64,000 bases of DNA from JACPYF01 sp947085845 (lineage in GTDB: Bacteria > Patescibacteriota > Saccharimonadia > Saccharimonadales > Saccharimonadaceae): positions 205,743-269,742 of the forward strand of contig CAMTXO010000001.1 in the NCBI GenBank assembly GCA_947085845.1. The letters are read 5' to 3'. The notes beneath the pieces were generated by a model. It searched no databases, had not been told where the DNA came from, and saw only the letters and a program-made list of their open reading frames with translations. Position 1 is the stretch's first letter. Each line of letters opens with the position of its first letter. Shown here piece by piece: positions 24,934 through 33,685 of this stretch. A program made the position numbers and the translations under genes.

Positions 24934-25707
24934 TTACCCTCGACTTATATCATTGAAAAAAATAAGAATCATCAAAATAATACCGGATGAAAATACCGCA
25001 GGAAATGCTACATCCCTCAGCCGTAACTTTTTCTTAGCCATATATACCTTGTATGCACGAGAGCTGAAGTAAGCTAGCAAAGTAACAATAACAGCAATGC
25101 TAGGTATCTTCAGCGATGCAGCTGGCACCAAGGTATATGCAATTGCCCAGCTATATCCTAGCCATCCTAGTTCCGCAACAACAAGCCCCCAAATCAACGA
25201 AAACAAAGTTACATCATTGTCCTCGAAGCTACTGATAGCATGTTGAGCACTGATGTAACCAATAACCCACATGCAGATAACTACTAGCCAAGCTGGCCAA
25301 TCAAAACTCACGCTAAACAGTGCCGTAATTGCGAAAAATTGTGCGATACCAGCTTGGAATAAGATTGCTGATTGTTCACTTCGTGGTTTTAGTAGGACCA
25401 ACCAAAGCGCATACAATGTAGCAACAGCAGATTGAAGCCACAGCGCCTCACTTGATTGCACCATCATGGTAACCATGCTTAAACCAAGTAATAAATCCAG
25501 TAAATTCGCCTTTATGTTTGCCCACCAAAAACGCGGTCGAACAGCAAAAACCCGCCATTTACTCAGCGCGACCAGCGCGTAAGCAACTACAGGAAGTTCA
25601 AAGTAAACAAGCGCAAATACAGCTATAGCCAGGCCGACATTAAATACGACATACAAGGCTTCGCTAAGACGTGATGTGCGTTTTCCAGCAGATTTTACTA
25701 ACTCCAT
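24934..25707 (-). CDS. multi-pass membrane protein, unknown function
   Basis: This 257-residue protein has about eight hydrophobic segments and short basic loops (KPRSEQ, AKKKLRLR). I recognise no transporter or enzyme signature. The only internal acidic loop is SSFEDNDVT. TATAAT lies 12 bases before the ATG with no obvious Shine-Dalgarno sequence. It stands between the LCP gene and htrA on the same strand, so a role in the envelope is plausible but not shown. Confidence 0.7.
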   Translation of the reverse strand: MELVKSAGKRTSRLSEALYVVFNVGLAIAVFALVYFELPVVAYALVALSKWRVFAVRPRFWWANIKANLLDLLLGLSMVTMMVQSSEALWLQSAVATLYALWLVLLKPRSEQSAILFQAGIAQFFAITALFSVSFDWPAWLVVICMWVIGYISAQHAISSFEDNDVTLFSLIWGLVVAELGWLGYSWAIAYTLVPAASLKIPSIAVIVTLLAYFSSRAYKVYMAKKKLRLRDVAFPAVFSSGIILMILIFFNDISRG

Positions 25708-25755
25708 AATGTATCAACTATTATACCACGTCACAGCGTCGTTGATTCGTGCAAT

Positions 25756-27333
25756 CTATTGACCAACAATCACAACAAAATCAGCATCTGCGACCATGCC
25801 GTATGGCAATGCTTCAGTTTTAACTGGGGCTTTTAGCGTCTTTTTAATTTTAGTTGTTGTTGCAGGTTGTTTTGTTGTACTAACTTTATAGATTGCAACT
25901 TTACCATACTCTTTACTGACAGTCGCATCACCAGTTGTTGTCACATTAAACCCTTTCGCAACTAACTTTTCCTTCATTTCTTTTGCCGCACCGGTTCTAC
26001 CAGAGCCGTTTAATATAACAACTCGAGCGTTCTCTTTGGTCGCTTCGTCTTGTGTGAGGCGCTTTAGTATATAAGCCTGTATTGCAGAGTAGTCGAACAA
26101 TCCAGCAGTTGGACGAACAACACTTTGACTACTAACCATTCCTGTTGTCAGTAACCCTGGGTCTTCATCAGCCAAACCAAACCTGTCGATGTTCTTTTCA
26201 TCAATATCGCGGGCTAGATTTATCAAGGTTTTTATCTCACCGCCTACAAAATTTGTACGGATATTATCACCAAGTGAATCTATTAGCCTGGAAGCTGCTA
26301 CTGGATTTGCTAATGTACCCGCCGACGCGGCTTTGTTACGTAGTGCAACAATAATTTTTTGTTGGTTTACTTCACGATCAAAGTTACCTCTCGAAAGTCC
26401 ATAACCACCGGCATCATTACGCGCCCTAGACAAAGCTAATGCATGCTTACCGTCTAGGTGAACTGTACCGTTGGGGTATTTTACGTAATAGCACTTAAAG
26501 TTACACTCCCAGTCAAAATTTCGATCCAAAATACCCCTGGGGTCCTTGCTCTCTATTTTTACATCAACACCACCGACAGCATCAACTGATTGCTGAACTG
26601 CAGTGTAGCCCACAAACACAGAGTATTGTACATCTAGCCCATACACTTCGCCCACCTTTGCACGCAATGCTTTTGCACCAGCCTCAGAAAATTCCCCTAC
26701 TTTTTTGTTTGGATCAGCACATTGGTATACAACATTAATTTTGCCTTGGTAGCCAAATTGACAATCATCATCATACTTCACCCACAGATCTCGCGGCACA
26801 CTCGTCATAGCTGCAACTTTCTTAGTTTGATCCAGGCTCACTACCATAATCGAATCTGTCAGTGCTGCGCCATCGTGATCATTTGGATCATCTTCACTTG
26901 TGCCAAATATTAGTATGTTACTTCTTCCGTTTGCATCTTGTTTTAGCGGCTGACTACTAGAAAGTGCATCAAAAAGGTTACCCCCAAATATCTTGCTCCC
27001 GGCTATGAACGCTTTGATGGCTAGAAATGCACCTATTAATACCAATATAACCGCTAGTATTTTGAAAAAACGCTTTATACCTTTTTTTGTGATCCTTTTT
27101 TTCTTCTTGAATGGCTTGTCTTCAAATTTTTTCAGTGATTCATCAATATCACTTCTTTTCAAACCCTCGGTACTAGGTTTTGATGTTTCGCTTTTTTTTG
27201 CTACGGGTGCAACTTTAGCAGTAGCATCTTTTAAAAAGCGCTCTGGCAGTGGCTCGGCACCTAAATTCCTCACCCTACTTTCGTCACGACGACGAAGGCT
27301 AAACCCGTCTATTGAATTATTTTTCTTGCTCAT
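25756..27333 (-). CDS. LytR-CpsA-Psr family protein with LytR_C domain
   Basis: LCP proteins attach polyprenyl-linked glycopolymers to peptidoglycan outside the cell. The 525 residues have a long cytoplasmic N-terminus (about 1-85, basic), one membrane helix (about 88-110), the LCP catalytic domain with FGTSEDDPND, ALTDSIMVVSLDQ and TSVPRDLWV (Asp/Arg residues that bind the pyrophosphate), KHALALSRARNDAGG, and a C-terminal LytR_C domain (about 415-480, ARVVILNGSGRTGAAKEMKE). A TGC-TATAGT box lies 11 bases before the ATG. It is divergent from lepB. Presumably it decorates the wall of this thin-genome organism. Confidence 0.93.
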   Translation of the reverse strand: MSKKNNSIDGFSLRRRDESRVRNLGAEPLPERFLKDATAKVAPVAKKSETSKPSTEGLKRSDIDESLKKFEDKPFKKKKRITKKGIKRFFKILAVILVLIGAFLAIKAFIAGSKIFGGNLFDALSSSQPLKQDANGRSNILIFGTSEDDPNDHDGAALTDSIMVVSLDQTKKVAAMTSVPRDLWVKYDDDCQFGYQGKINVVYQCADPNKKVGEFSEAGAKALRAKVGEVYGLDVQYSVFVGYTAVQQSVDAVGGVDVKIESKDPRGILDRNFDWECNFKCYYVKYPNGTVHLDGKHALALSRARNDAGGYGLSRGNFDREVNQQKIIVALRNKAASAGTLANPVAASRLIDSLGDNIRTNFVGGEIKTLINLARDIDEKNIDRFGLADEDPGLLTTGMVSSQSVVRPTAGLFDYSAIQAYILKRLTQDEATKENARVVILNGSGRTGAAKEMKEKLVAKGFNVTTTGDATVSKEYGKVAIYKVSTTKQPATTTKIKKTLKAPVKTEALPYGMVADADFVVIVGQ

Positions 27334-27436
27334 TTACTGCACCTACTATAGCAGAAAAGTGCATGTTTTTGGATGATAATTTGCTTATGTTAAATATCCA
27401 GGATATCTCGTTTTATATAGTGTATGATATATACAG

Positions 27437-28036
27437 ATGATTTCAGATAAAATCCCTACTTTTGTCAAAGACATATTCGGCATTATCATGTTTGTTGTTC
27501 TTGTTATTGCAGGTGTTTTTTTTATAAATAGTTTTATTTTTCGCAGCTTTAATGTCGAGGGACCTAGCATGGAAAAAACTATGTTTACGGGCGATAAACT
27601 GATTGCCAATAAAATACCATCGACGATTTCCCATATACAAGGTAAGGAGTACGAACCAGAGCGTGGGCAAATTATAGTTTTTAAAAACCCGGAGTATTCG
27701 TTACGTTTTGCTAACAAGGATGAATACATAGTAAAAAGAGTTGTTGGTTTGCCAGGAGATACTGTACATGTAGCTGGTGGTAAGGTTTCCATCGTAAATC
27801 AAACCAGCCCAGAAGGATTCGACCCAGACGCTCTTACTAAAGATAAAGAAGGCGCGCCAACAAGCGGAGATGTCATCAGTAAAGTGCCCAAAGGTGAAGT
27901 CTTCGTCATGGGTGATCACCGTCAAGGCAATTACTCTTTAGATTCTCGTAGTGGCTTGGGTACAATCCCGTATGAAGATATTGTTGGACCGGTCACAATG
28001 AGACTGTTTCCATTCCAAGATTTTCGCTTGTTTTAG
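27437..28036 (+). CDS. lepB: signal peptidase I
   Basis: LepB removes signal peptides from Sec-exported proteins. The 199 residues comprise one N-terminal membrane helix (about 12-33), the catalytic Ser44 in VEGPSMEKTM, the catalytic Lys100 in DEYIVKRVVGLPGD, and the C-terminal box VFVMGDHRQGNYSLDSR. Length and motif spacing fit the single-helix Gram-positive-like form. TATGAT lies 8 bases before the ATG and no Shine-Dalgarno sequence is seen. Its TAG stop overlaps the convergent parB stop by 4 bases. Confidence 0.96.
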   Translation: MISDKIPTFVKDIFGIIMFVVLVIAGVFFINSFIFRSFNVEGPSMEKTMFTGDKLIANKIPSTISHIQGKEYEPERGQIIVFKNPEYSLRFANKDEYIVKRVVGLPGDTVHVAGGKVSIVNQTSPEGFDPDALTKDKEGAPTSGDVISKVPKGEVFVMGDHRQGNYSLDSRSGLGTIPYEDIVGPVTMRLFPFQDFRLF

Positions 28037-28911
28037 AATAATTTATTGATTCTATCTAGATCTTTTTCATCTTTAAAATTGATGACTAATTGCCCACCCT
28101 TTGCGGTAGTTTTGACCTTTACCTCTGTTGATAGCCTTTTCGAAAGACTTTTTGTTAATGGTGTTTCAGTAAGTGTTGAACGGACCGCAGATGATTTTTT
28201 ATCTCCAATCTTGCCTTTTTTGTAGCCTATAACAAATTGTTCCGCCCTACGCACACTCCAGCCCTCATCAATAACATGCTTCAATAAGCTGTCTTGGGCT
28301 GATTTTTCACTCAGCGCAAGAATTTGTCTTGCATGACCCTCGCTTATCAAGCCATTTATCAGAGCTTCTTTTGCATTTTCCGGTAAATGCAGCAAGCGCA
28401 AAGCATTACTGACAGATGCAACAGATCTACCGCCAACACGTGCACCAATTTCTTCGAGCTTCAAATTGAACTGATCTCTTAGTTTCAAATACGCGGTTGC
28501 TGTTTCCAGTGAGTTAAGATCCCGTCTCTGTAGGTTTTCAATTAATGAAATTTCCAAACGGTGCTGCGCGCTAAGGGTTCGTAGCAAAACTGGTACTTTT
28601 TTTATTCCAGCTTTTTTACTGGCACGCCAGCGTCGTTCACCCGCGACAATTTGATAGTTTCCACCAGTTGCTACAACAACTAACGGCTGCAATATTCCGT
28701 GCTCCTTGATAGAGGCGGCAAGTTCTTCCAGTGCGCCTTCGTCAAAACTTCTTCTTGGTTGGTTTTTATCTGGCGATATGTTGTCTATCGGGACTTGGCG
28801 AAGTTCGGATACTCTTTCATCTTCGCCTGCTGTTGGGTCAAAAGCTTCATTTAAAAGTTCGGTCGGCAGTAAACTATCGAAACTTCTTCCAAGTCCTTTT
28901 TTCTGCGCCAT
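28033..28911 (-). CDS. parB: chromosome partitioning protein ParB
   Basis: ParB is a CTP-dependent clamp that loads at parS and spreads. The 292 residues show the N-terminal ParB/Srx domain with the GERRWRASKKAG box (about 90-101), followed by the helix-turn-helix domain (EEIGARVGGRSVASVSNALR, about 156-175) and a C-terminal dimerisation region. The start is 3 bases after the parA stop. No parS palindrome is visible in this window, so the binding site lies elsewhere. Confidence 0.96.
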   Translation of the reverse strand: MAQKKGLGRSFDSLLPTELLNEAFDPTAGEDERVSELRQVPIDNISPDKNQPRRSFDEGALEELAASIKEHGILQPLVVVATGGNYQIVAGERRWRASKKAGIKKVPVLLRTLSAQHRLEISLIENLQRRDLNSLETATAYLKLRDQFNLKLEEIGARVGGRSVASVSNALRLLHLPENAKEALINGLISEGHARQILALSEKSAQDSLLKHVIDEGWSVRRAEQFVIGYKKGKIGDKKSSAVRSTLTETPLTKSLSKRLSTEVKVKTTAKGGQLVINFKDEKDLDRINKLF

Positions 28912-28914
28912 AAT

Positions 28915-29685
28915 TTAAACCTCGAGCCTCGCGAGCAACTCTTTTGTTGCAGCTTTATACGCACGAGCACCCTTGCTCCAGCGCTCATATGCACCAATAG
29001 GCAGGCCGTGGCTAGGGGCCTCTGCCAATCTAATATTGCGCGGAATAGTTGTCTCGAAAACTTTGCCTGGAAAGTGTTTTTTAATCTCGTCATGGACCTG
29101 TTTCGATAGTGAGGTGCGACTATCGAGCATTGTCACAAGCACTCCTAGTAATTCGAGGTTTGGGTTCATCCCCTTGCGCACTAGTTTCATTGTCTCAAGT
29201 AGCTGACCTAGACCTTCCATAGCATAAAACTCTGCTTGGACAGGTAGAAGCACATGTTGCGCAGCAATCAACGCATTAACAGTGAGTAAACTGAGGCTTG
29301 GTGGACTATCGATAATAATATAATCAAAATCATTATCACCACCTAAACCTTTTTTTAATCGAACAAATTTATTGTTCAAATTGGCTAGCTCTACTTCTGT
29401 ATTTGCCAAATGTGAGGTAGTTGGCAGTAGGAAAAAATTCTTGTGTTTTGTTTTAACTGTTACCTCGCCAAGAGCTGCTTCGTTTACCAATAGATCTATA
29501 ACACTTTTTTCTATCTTACTCTTATCTACACCCAAGCCACTTGTTGCATTTCCTTGTGGATCAAGGTCAATCAGTAGAGTTTTTTTGCCATTTTTTGCCA
29601 AGTAATACGCTATATTAATAGCGGTCGTTGTTTTCCCAACGCCTCCTTTTTGATTTGTCACAGCAATAACTATTGGTTTGCTCAC
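28915..29685 (-). CDS. parA: chromosome partitioning ATPase ParA
   Basis: ParA is a deviant Walker ATPase that binds nucleoid DNA and segregates ParB-bound origins. The deviant Walker A motif KGGVGKTT lies near the N-terminus, with DLDPQGNATSGLG (A') and IIIDSPPSLSLLTVNAL (Walker B region) following. The frame can start at TTG 29718; I prefer GTG 29685 (VSKPIVIAVTNQKGG) because ParA proteins begin just before the first strand and an AGAGAGG sequence lies upstream, though its 13-base spacing is long. It forms an operon with parB. Confidence 0.95.
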   Translation of the reverse strand: MSKPIVIAVTNQKGGVGKTTTAINIAYYLAKNGKKTLLIDLDPQGNATSGLGVDKSKIEKSVIDLLVNEAALGEVTVKTKHKNFFLLPTTSHLANTEVELANLNNKFVRLKKGLGGDNDFDYIIIDSPPSLSLLTVNALIAAQHVLLPVQAEFYAMEGLGQLLETMKLVRKGMNPNLELLGVLVTMLDSRTSLSKQVHDEIKKHFPGKVFETTIPRNIRLAEAPSHGLPIGAYERWSKGARAYKAATKELLARLEV

Positions 29686-29753
29686 AGTGTCTGTATTACC
29701 TCTCTTTATATACCCCAATTATACCACGCAGCGTGAAAAGTTTATTGGCAATT

Positions 29754-29781
29754 AAAAAACGCCCCTGTCTGGGGCGTTTTA
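29754..29781 (-). terminator. Rho-independent terminator of rplU
   Basis: ACGCCCC pairs with GGGGCGT around a 5-base loop, with T6 following on the minus strand immediately after the rplU stop. Confidence 0.9.
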
Positions 29782-29784
29782 GAT

Positions 29785-30093
29785 TTATTTGATCGATGTG
29801 ATCTGGATTTTGCTGTACTTTTGTCGATGTCCTTGTTCTTTATGGACTCGTTTCTTTGCCTTAAAGCGAATAACACGAATTTTATCGCCCTTCACCTCTG
29901 GTTCTAGTACTTGTGCGACGACTTTCACGTCTTTCACGGTTGGAGTTCCAACTTTTGTGGTTTTACCATCAAATGTTAGAAGCGCGTCAAGCGTGAGCTC
30001 TTTTGTTCCATCTTGGAGGCGGTCCACCAAGAGGGTCTCTTTTTCGGTAACAATGTGTTGTTTGCCACCGATTATGACGACTGCTTTTGTCAT
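29785..30093 (-). CDS. rplU: 50S ribosomal protein L21
   Basis: The 102 residues match L21: VIIGGKQHIVTEKETLLVDR near the N-terminus and FKAKKRVHKEQGHRQKYSKI near the C-terminus, the conserved basic 23S-binding region. AAGGAAAAG precedes the ATG, and a good promoter lies at 30129-30157. In most bacteria rpmA (L27) follows directly; here a terminator follows instead, so L27 must be encoded elsewhere or be absent. Confidence 0.96.
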   Translation of the reverse strand: MTKAVVIIGGKQHIVTEKETLLVDRLQDGTKELTLDALLTFDGKTTKVGTPTVKDVKVVAQVLEPEVKGDKIRVIRFKAKKRVHKEQGHRQKYSKIQITSIK

Positions 30094-30128
30094 TTCTTTT
30101 CCTTACAATTAATTTAGTTCAGGGGTAG

Positions 30129-30157
30129 ATTGTAGCAGAACAGCGAGCATATGTAAA
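30129..30157 (-). promoter_or_regulatory. rplU promoter
   Basis: TTTACA, 17 bases, TACAAT with TGC before the -10. Confidence 0.75.
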
Positions 30158-30222
30158 CTGTTAAACCTCTGATTCATGCCACTTATGGTAGAATTAAAGC
30201 AAATATCTTAACTAGGGGGTCT

Positions 30223-31161
30223 ATGAAGCCAGAAGCATTAAAAAACAAAGCATCTAGTAAAGCTCATCAGCCGTTAGCTGAATATCAATCAAATCCATTT
30301 TCACTTTCGTTTAATAAATTCGGATTATTTTTTGAAAAAAACCTGGGATGGGCTATCGCGCTCTTGGTGATACCTGTATTCTTTGGTCTGCTGCAATTTG
30401 GTTCACAAATCCCTTGGCTACTAGAGCCGGATACAACCGAAACAACATCAACTACTACAAAGAAAGAAGATACCACATACAAAAACAACTATTACAGTGG
30501 TGATAAAGAGGAAAAAACTCCTGATTTCACACAATACAGCGAAGATGAAATTCCTCCATTGGGTGCAATAGCTGTTATCGTTTCTATTTTGGTTGTATTG
30601 TTTGTAGGGATAGTCATATTGCAAGCTCTCATACAGACTTTTATATTTGGTATGCTAACGTACGTTGCCCTGGAGAATGATGCTGGTCGTAAAGCCAGCT
30701 TACGTGGCTCAATCGACGCAGTCGTTTCTCGATTCCGACGACTGTTCCTAGCCCAACTCTTGGCAAGCGCAAAGATATTTGGCTGGACCCTGCTGCTTAT
30801 TATTCCAGGCATTATAGCTACGTTTCGTTACGCGCTTTTACCGTTCGTCATTATGGATGAATCACCAAAAAACAAAGGGGTTGTAGCATCTCACGACCGA
30901 GTGAAAGAAATCGTCGCAGGACGCAAGCGTGAGGTATTTGGTGTTGCAACTGTAGCAGTTATCATTCCAATCATCGGTACTATTATTCAATTCGTTGGCA
31001 ATGCAGCCTTGTATCGTCAGCTGCAAAGCTACCACGATCAAAATGGCCAAAAAGCTCCAGTCCATTGGCTCAATTACTTTGGTTTTATGCTAATAGGAAT
31101 TTATCTCCTATTCATCATCGCTCTGGTTGCACTACTTATAGCTTTTGCAGAGACTAGTTAA
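30223..31161 (+). CDS. multi-pass membrane protein, unknown function
   Basis: The 312-residue protein begins with a cytoplasmic-looking polar stretch, a membrane helix at about 45-62, then a Thr/Lys/Glu-rich, low-complexity extracytoplasmic loop (about 70-108, TTETTSTTTKKEDTTYKNN), followed by four or five helices. The second half (VVSRFRRLFLAQLLASAKIF, IIPGIIATFRYALLPFVIMD) resembles the general layout of DUF975/GDPD-membrane-domain proteins, but I would not assign it. AGGGGGTC precedes the ATG. It ends 3 bases before a convergent metalloprotease gene. Confidence 0.7.
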   Translation: MKPEALKNKASSKAHQPLAEYQSNPFSLSFNKFGLFFEKNLGWAIALLVIPVFFGLLQFGSQIPWLLEPDTTETTSTTTKKEDTTYKNNYYSGDKEEKTPDFTQYSEDEIPPLGAIAVIVSILVVLFVGIVILQALIQTFIFGMLTYVALENDAGRKASLRGSIDAVVSRFRRLFLAQLLASAKIFGWTLLLIIPGIIATFRYALLPFVIMDESPKNKGVVASHDRVKEIVAGRKREVFGVATVAVIIPIIGTIIQFVGNAALYRQLQSYHDQNGQKAPVHWLNYFGFMLIGIYLLFIIALVALLIAFAETS

Positions 31162-31164
31162 TCT

Positions 31165-31542
31165 TTACTTCTCTCGCTTGTGAATCTCTGTATGATTAAG
31201 CCCATAAAAATGTGCAATTTCGTGCCATAATGTGTGTTTTACTTGTTCGCGTAAATCGGTGTGAGTGAGCTCACAGTAAGTCACAATAGGTAACTTGAAT
31301 AGCGTTATTTTATCTGGTAAAACCAAATTGTAACCCGCCCCTCTCTGCGTCAACGGAATGCCTTCGTATAAGCCAAGTAATAATGAATCGTGTCTTAGGT
31401 TCATTTTCTTTTTTTGGTGAACATCGGGTTCGTCGGCATATGTTACAACCACATTCTGTAAATTCTCTATGTCACGCTTTGGTAGCTCATCCATAGCCTG
31501 GCTTATTAGCTGGTCAAACTCTTTATCTGTTGGGATATTCAT
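31165..31542 (-). CDS. small zinc metallopeptidase family protein (zincin_1-like)
   Basis: This 125-residue protein carries an extended zinc motif HTLWHEIAHFYGLNHTEIH (HExxHxxGxxH) at about residues 101-118, the core of small bacterial zincins often next to housekeeping genes. The preceding part (LLLGLYEGIPLTQR) is the conserved family segment. It is cytoplasmic, with no signal sequence. TGC-TATACT lies 9 bases before the ATG. Substrate unknown. It lies 18 bases downstream of msrA. Confidence 0.82.
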   Translation of the reverse strand: MNIPTDKEFDQLISQAMDELPKRDIENLQNVVVTYADEPDVHQKKKMNLRHDSLLLGLYEGIPLTQRGAGYNLVLPDKITLFKLPIVTYCELTHTDLREQVKHTLWHEIAHFYGLNHTEIHKREK

Positions 31543-31560
31543 ACTATATAAAGTATAGCA

Positions 31561-32049
31561 TTATACCGCTGCATACGGAATATGGCACATACCAATTCCT
31601 GTTTTTTCGGTATATTTCTGATGATATTCTTCAGCTTTGTAAAATTCCGAGGCTTCTGTGAGCTCTGTGACTATTGGTTTATCAAAATTGGGGGCCAATT
31701 CATCTTTTATTTTTTCTGCTATATTCTTTTGCTCGTCACTGATATAAAAAATGGCCGATCGATAACTATCTCCAATATCAGGACCCTGCCTATTCAGTTG
31801 GGTTGGGTTATGCATACGAAAGAATTGCCGTACTAATGTCTCAAAGCTAACTTTTTCGGCGTCAAAAACAACTTGTATTGCTTCGGCATGACCCGTTTTA
31901 TGTGTACATACTTGTTCGTATGTAGGATTCTGAACATGTCCACCCGTATAGCCCACCACCGTTTCAACAACACCTGGAATTTGATCAAAATAATCCTGAA
32001 CTCCCCAGAAGCAACCCGCTGCAAATATTGCTTTATTTTGTTTATGCAT
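31561..32049 (-). CDS. msrA: peptide methionine-S-sulfoxide reductase MsrA
   Basis: MsrA repairs oxidised methionine (S form). The 162 residues contain the catalytic GCFWGVQDYF at 12-21, VGYTGGHVQNPTYEQVCTHK with resolving Cys, and HAEAIQV and QYHQKY-like C-terminal motifs (AEEYHQKYTEKTGIGMCHI). Reducing power normally comes from thioredoxin. TATAGT (32056-32061, TGC before it) is 6 bases before the ATG, so the mRNA is probably leaderless. Confidence 0.95.
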   Translation of the reverse strand: MHKQNKAIFAAGCFWGVQDYFDQIPGVVETVVGYTGGHVQNPTYEQVCTHKTGHAEAIQVVFDAEKVSFETLVRQFFRMHNPTQLNRQGPDIGDSYRSAIFYISDEQKNIAEKIKDELAPNFDKPIVTELTEASEFYKAEEYHQKYTEKTGIGMCHIPYAAV

Positions 32050-32055
32050 ATACTT

Positions 32056-32061
32056 ACTATA
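32056..32061 (-). promoter_or_regulatory. -10 box of msrA (leaderless layout)
   Basis: TGC-TATAGT ends 6 bases before the ATG. Confidence 0.6.
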
Positions 32062-32066
32062 GCAGC

Positions 32067-32771
32067 CTATGCCGCAAGTAGATCCGGCTCAATTTCAATC
32101 ATTCTTTGTATAAGATTATTAGAACCACTCAACATTGCACCGCCGAGGACTAGCACTGTGTCTGCTGATACTTTGCCTTTTAGTTGATCTAGAGGAAGTT
32201 CTGTAAAAGTAACTGGCATTTCAGAAATTGCATCAATTTTCTTGCCAAACCACACCTCACTACCTCTGTTTTTTGCGAAATGACGCTCTAAAACATCCTC
32301 CACAACTTCTTCTTCTATACTTCCTGTATCGAGTCTTTTAAAAGCATAGTCTACCATTTTGTTAGATTTTTTCTCATGTTTTTTTATTTGTCTTGCGGCT
32401 CTAAGGAGTGACTCTGCAATATCCCACGATTCGCAAAAGCTTTTCATCACTTCACTATCCGGTATCAGTGGTGGTGATGTTGCCTCGTGGAGTTTTTGGT
32501 GAAAACCACGAGGTAGCCTACCTTTATTTGGTGCTAACTCGCGAAATTCTATTTCAAGATCACTCGTATATCTAGCATGAGGATAATAAAAATGATGAAC
32601 ATTTGTACCTTCATTTGGTAGAAAAAGCTCATCTGGGCTCATCCTGCCCTTAACTGTCAAAAGAAGTCTATCTATTTCAACTATTCCACGCTCATCAACT
32701 GGCGTATTTCGTCGTCGGTCACCAAAAGAGTCTGTTTTTTGCGGAGTCCATAATTCACTCCGCCCTTTCAT
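32067..32771 (-). CDS. protein of unknown function
   Basis: This 234-residue soluble protein has no membrane segment. It has a basic, Pro-containing N-terminus (WTPQKTDSFGDRRRNTPVDE), then segments such as VHHFYYPHARYTSDLEIEFR and a helical central part rich in Lys/Glu (AARQIKKHEKKSNKMVDYAF). I recognise no domain. An AGAGGTGAG Shine-Dalgarno sequence lies about 7 bases before the ATG, and TATAAT is at about 32811-32816. It is followed by msrA after 17 bases. Confidence 0.65.
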   Translation of the reverse strand: MKGRSELWTPQKTDSFGDRRRNTPVDERGIVEIDRLLLTVKGRMSPDELFLPNEGTNVHHFYYPHARYTSDLEIEFRELAPNKGRLPRGFHQKLHEATSPPLIPDSEVMKSFCESWDIAESLLRAARQIKKHEKKSNKMVDYAFKRLDTGSIEEEVVEDVLERHFAKNRGSEVWFGKKIDAISEMPVTFTELPLDQLKGKVSADTVLVLGGAMLSGSNNLIQRMIEIEPDLLAA

Positions 32772-32867
32772 CTATACACTCACCTCTGTTTTTTGTTTTT
32801 TGGTGTACATTATATTCTAATTAAACTACAAATCAGCTACGGTAACAATAGCATGGTGATGTACTTT

Positions 32868-33362
32868 TCAGCGATAGTTTATAAAATTCGTTACAAAATC
32901 AAAGTCTTGCGCTCGAACCAATTGCATGACGGACTGTAAATCGTCTTTACTGCCACTCGTTACTCGCACAGCTTCGCCCTGAATCTGGGTTTTTACCTTT
33001 GGAAACTCGTCTCGCAACAACTTTGTAATTTTTTTTGCCTTTTCTTGGTCTAAACCTTCTATAAACGGAATTTCCTGAGTCGCCTTCATATTACTTTCGT
33101 TAATTGATTTAGTTAGGTCAAGAACTTTTGAGCTTTGGTTGCGAGACGCTAGCTTTTTACGAACAATATCTACAACTGCTTCGATTTGCCACTCTCCAGC
33201 TCCTGTAATTTTCAGTCCAGATTTATCACCTAGCCATTCGATGGCTGCAGGCGTTCCTTTAAAGTCGTACCGGTTAGCAATTTCCCGCTCTACTAAAGCA
33301 AAGACATTGTTCATTTCTGCTTTGTCATATTCAGAGACAATATCAAACGAAAATTGCGCCAT
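32868..33362 (-). CDS. yajQ: YajQ family cyclic di-GMP/nucleotide-binding protein
   Basis: The 164-residue protein matches the DUF520/YajQ family: AQFSFDIVSEYDKAEMNNVF at the N-terminus, REIANRYDFKGTPAAIEW-type core and IQGEAVRVTSGSKDDLQ near the C-terminus. The fold is two ferredoxin-like domains; YajQ homologues bind nucleotides, and some bind cyclic di-GMP. The role here is unknown. AGGAG precedes the ATG, with TATAAT upstream. Confidence 0.93.
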   Translation of the reverse strand: MAQFSFDIVSEYDKAEMNNVFALVEREIANRYDFKGTPAAIEWLGDKSGLKITGAGEWQIEAVVDIVRKKLASRNQSSKVLDLTKSINESNMKATQEIPFIEGLDQEKAKKITKLLRDEFPKVKTQIQGEAVRVTSGSKDDLQSVMQLVRAQDFDFVTNFINYR

Positions 33363-33403
33363 AGTAACTCCTCTTATTTGATAACCTGATTATACCACTA
33401 TAC

Positions 33404-33580
33404 TTATGCACCGTGTGGACGCACTCCTATATCAGAAAGTTCAAAACCATAATCTTCCAGAGTACTGATGACTAGATCGCTATCACCAACTTTGTATTCG
33501 TGTGCAAGAGCTTGCAAAAAAAGCTCCACGTTCTCGTATAATTCACCATCAAATTCATATACTTGTACGTTGTTGTCCAT
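33404..33580 (-). CDS. 58-residue acidic protein, unknown function
   Basis: This small ORF starts MDNNVQVYEFDGELYENVEL and ends ELSDIGVRPHGA. AAGGGGGC lies 5 bases before the ATG, one of the best ribosome-binding sites in the region, which supports expression. The composition is acidic, with no membrane segment or Cys. It lies between yajQ and the divergent yhhQ gene. I recognise no family; the intact frame, start context and position make it a likely real gene. Confidence 0.6.
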   Translation of the reverse strand: MDNNVQVYEFDGELYENVELFLQALAHEYKVGDSDLVISTLEDYGFELSDIGVRPHGA

Positions 33581-33685
33581 AGCACGCCCCCTTTTTGATA
33601 ATAGTTTGCTTACATCCTTATTATACTCCTATCTAAATTTTAAATTATTTTTCAGTAATCTGTTTTTGATGCTACACTAGTTGAA

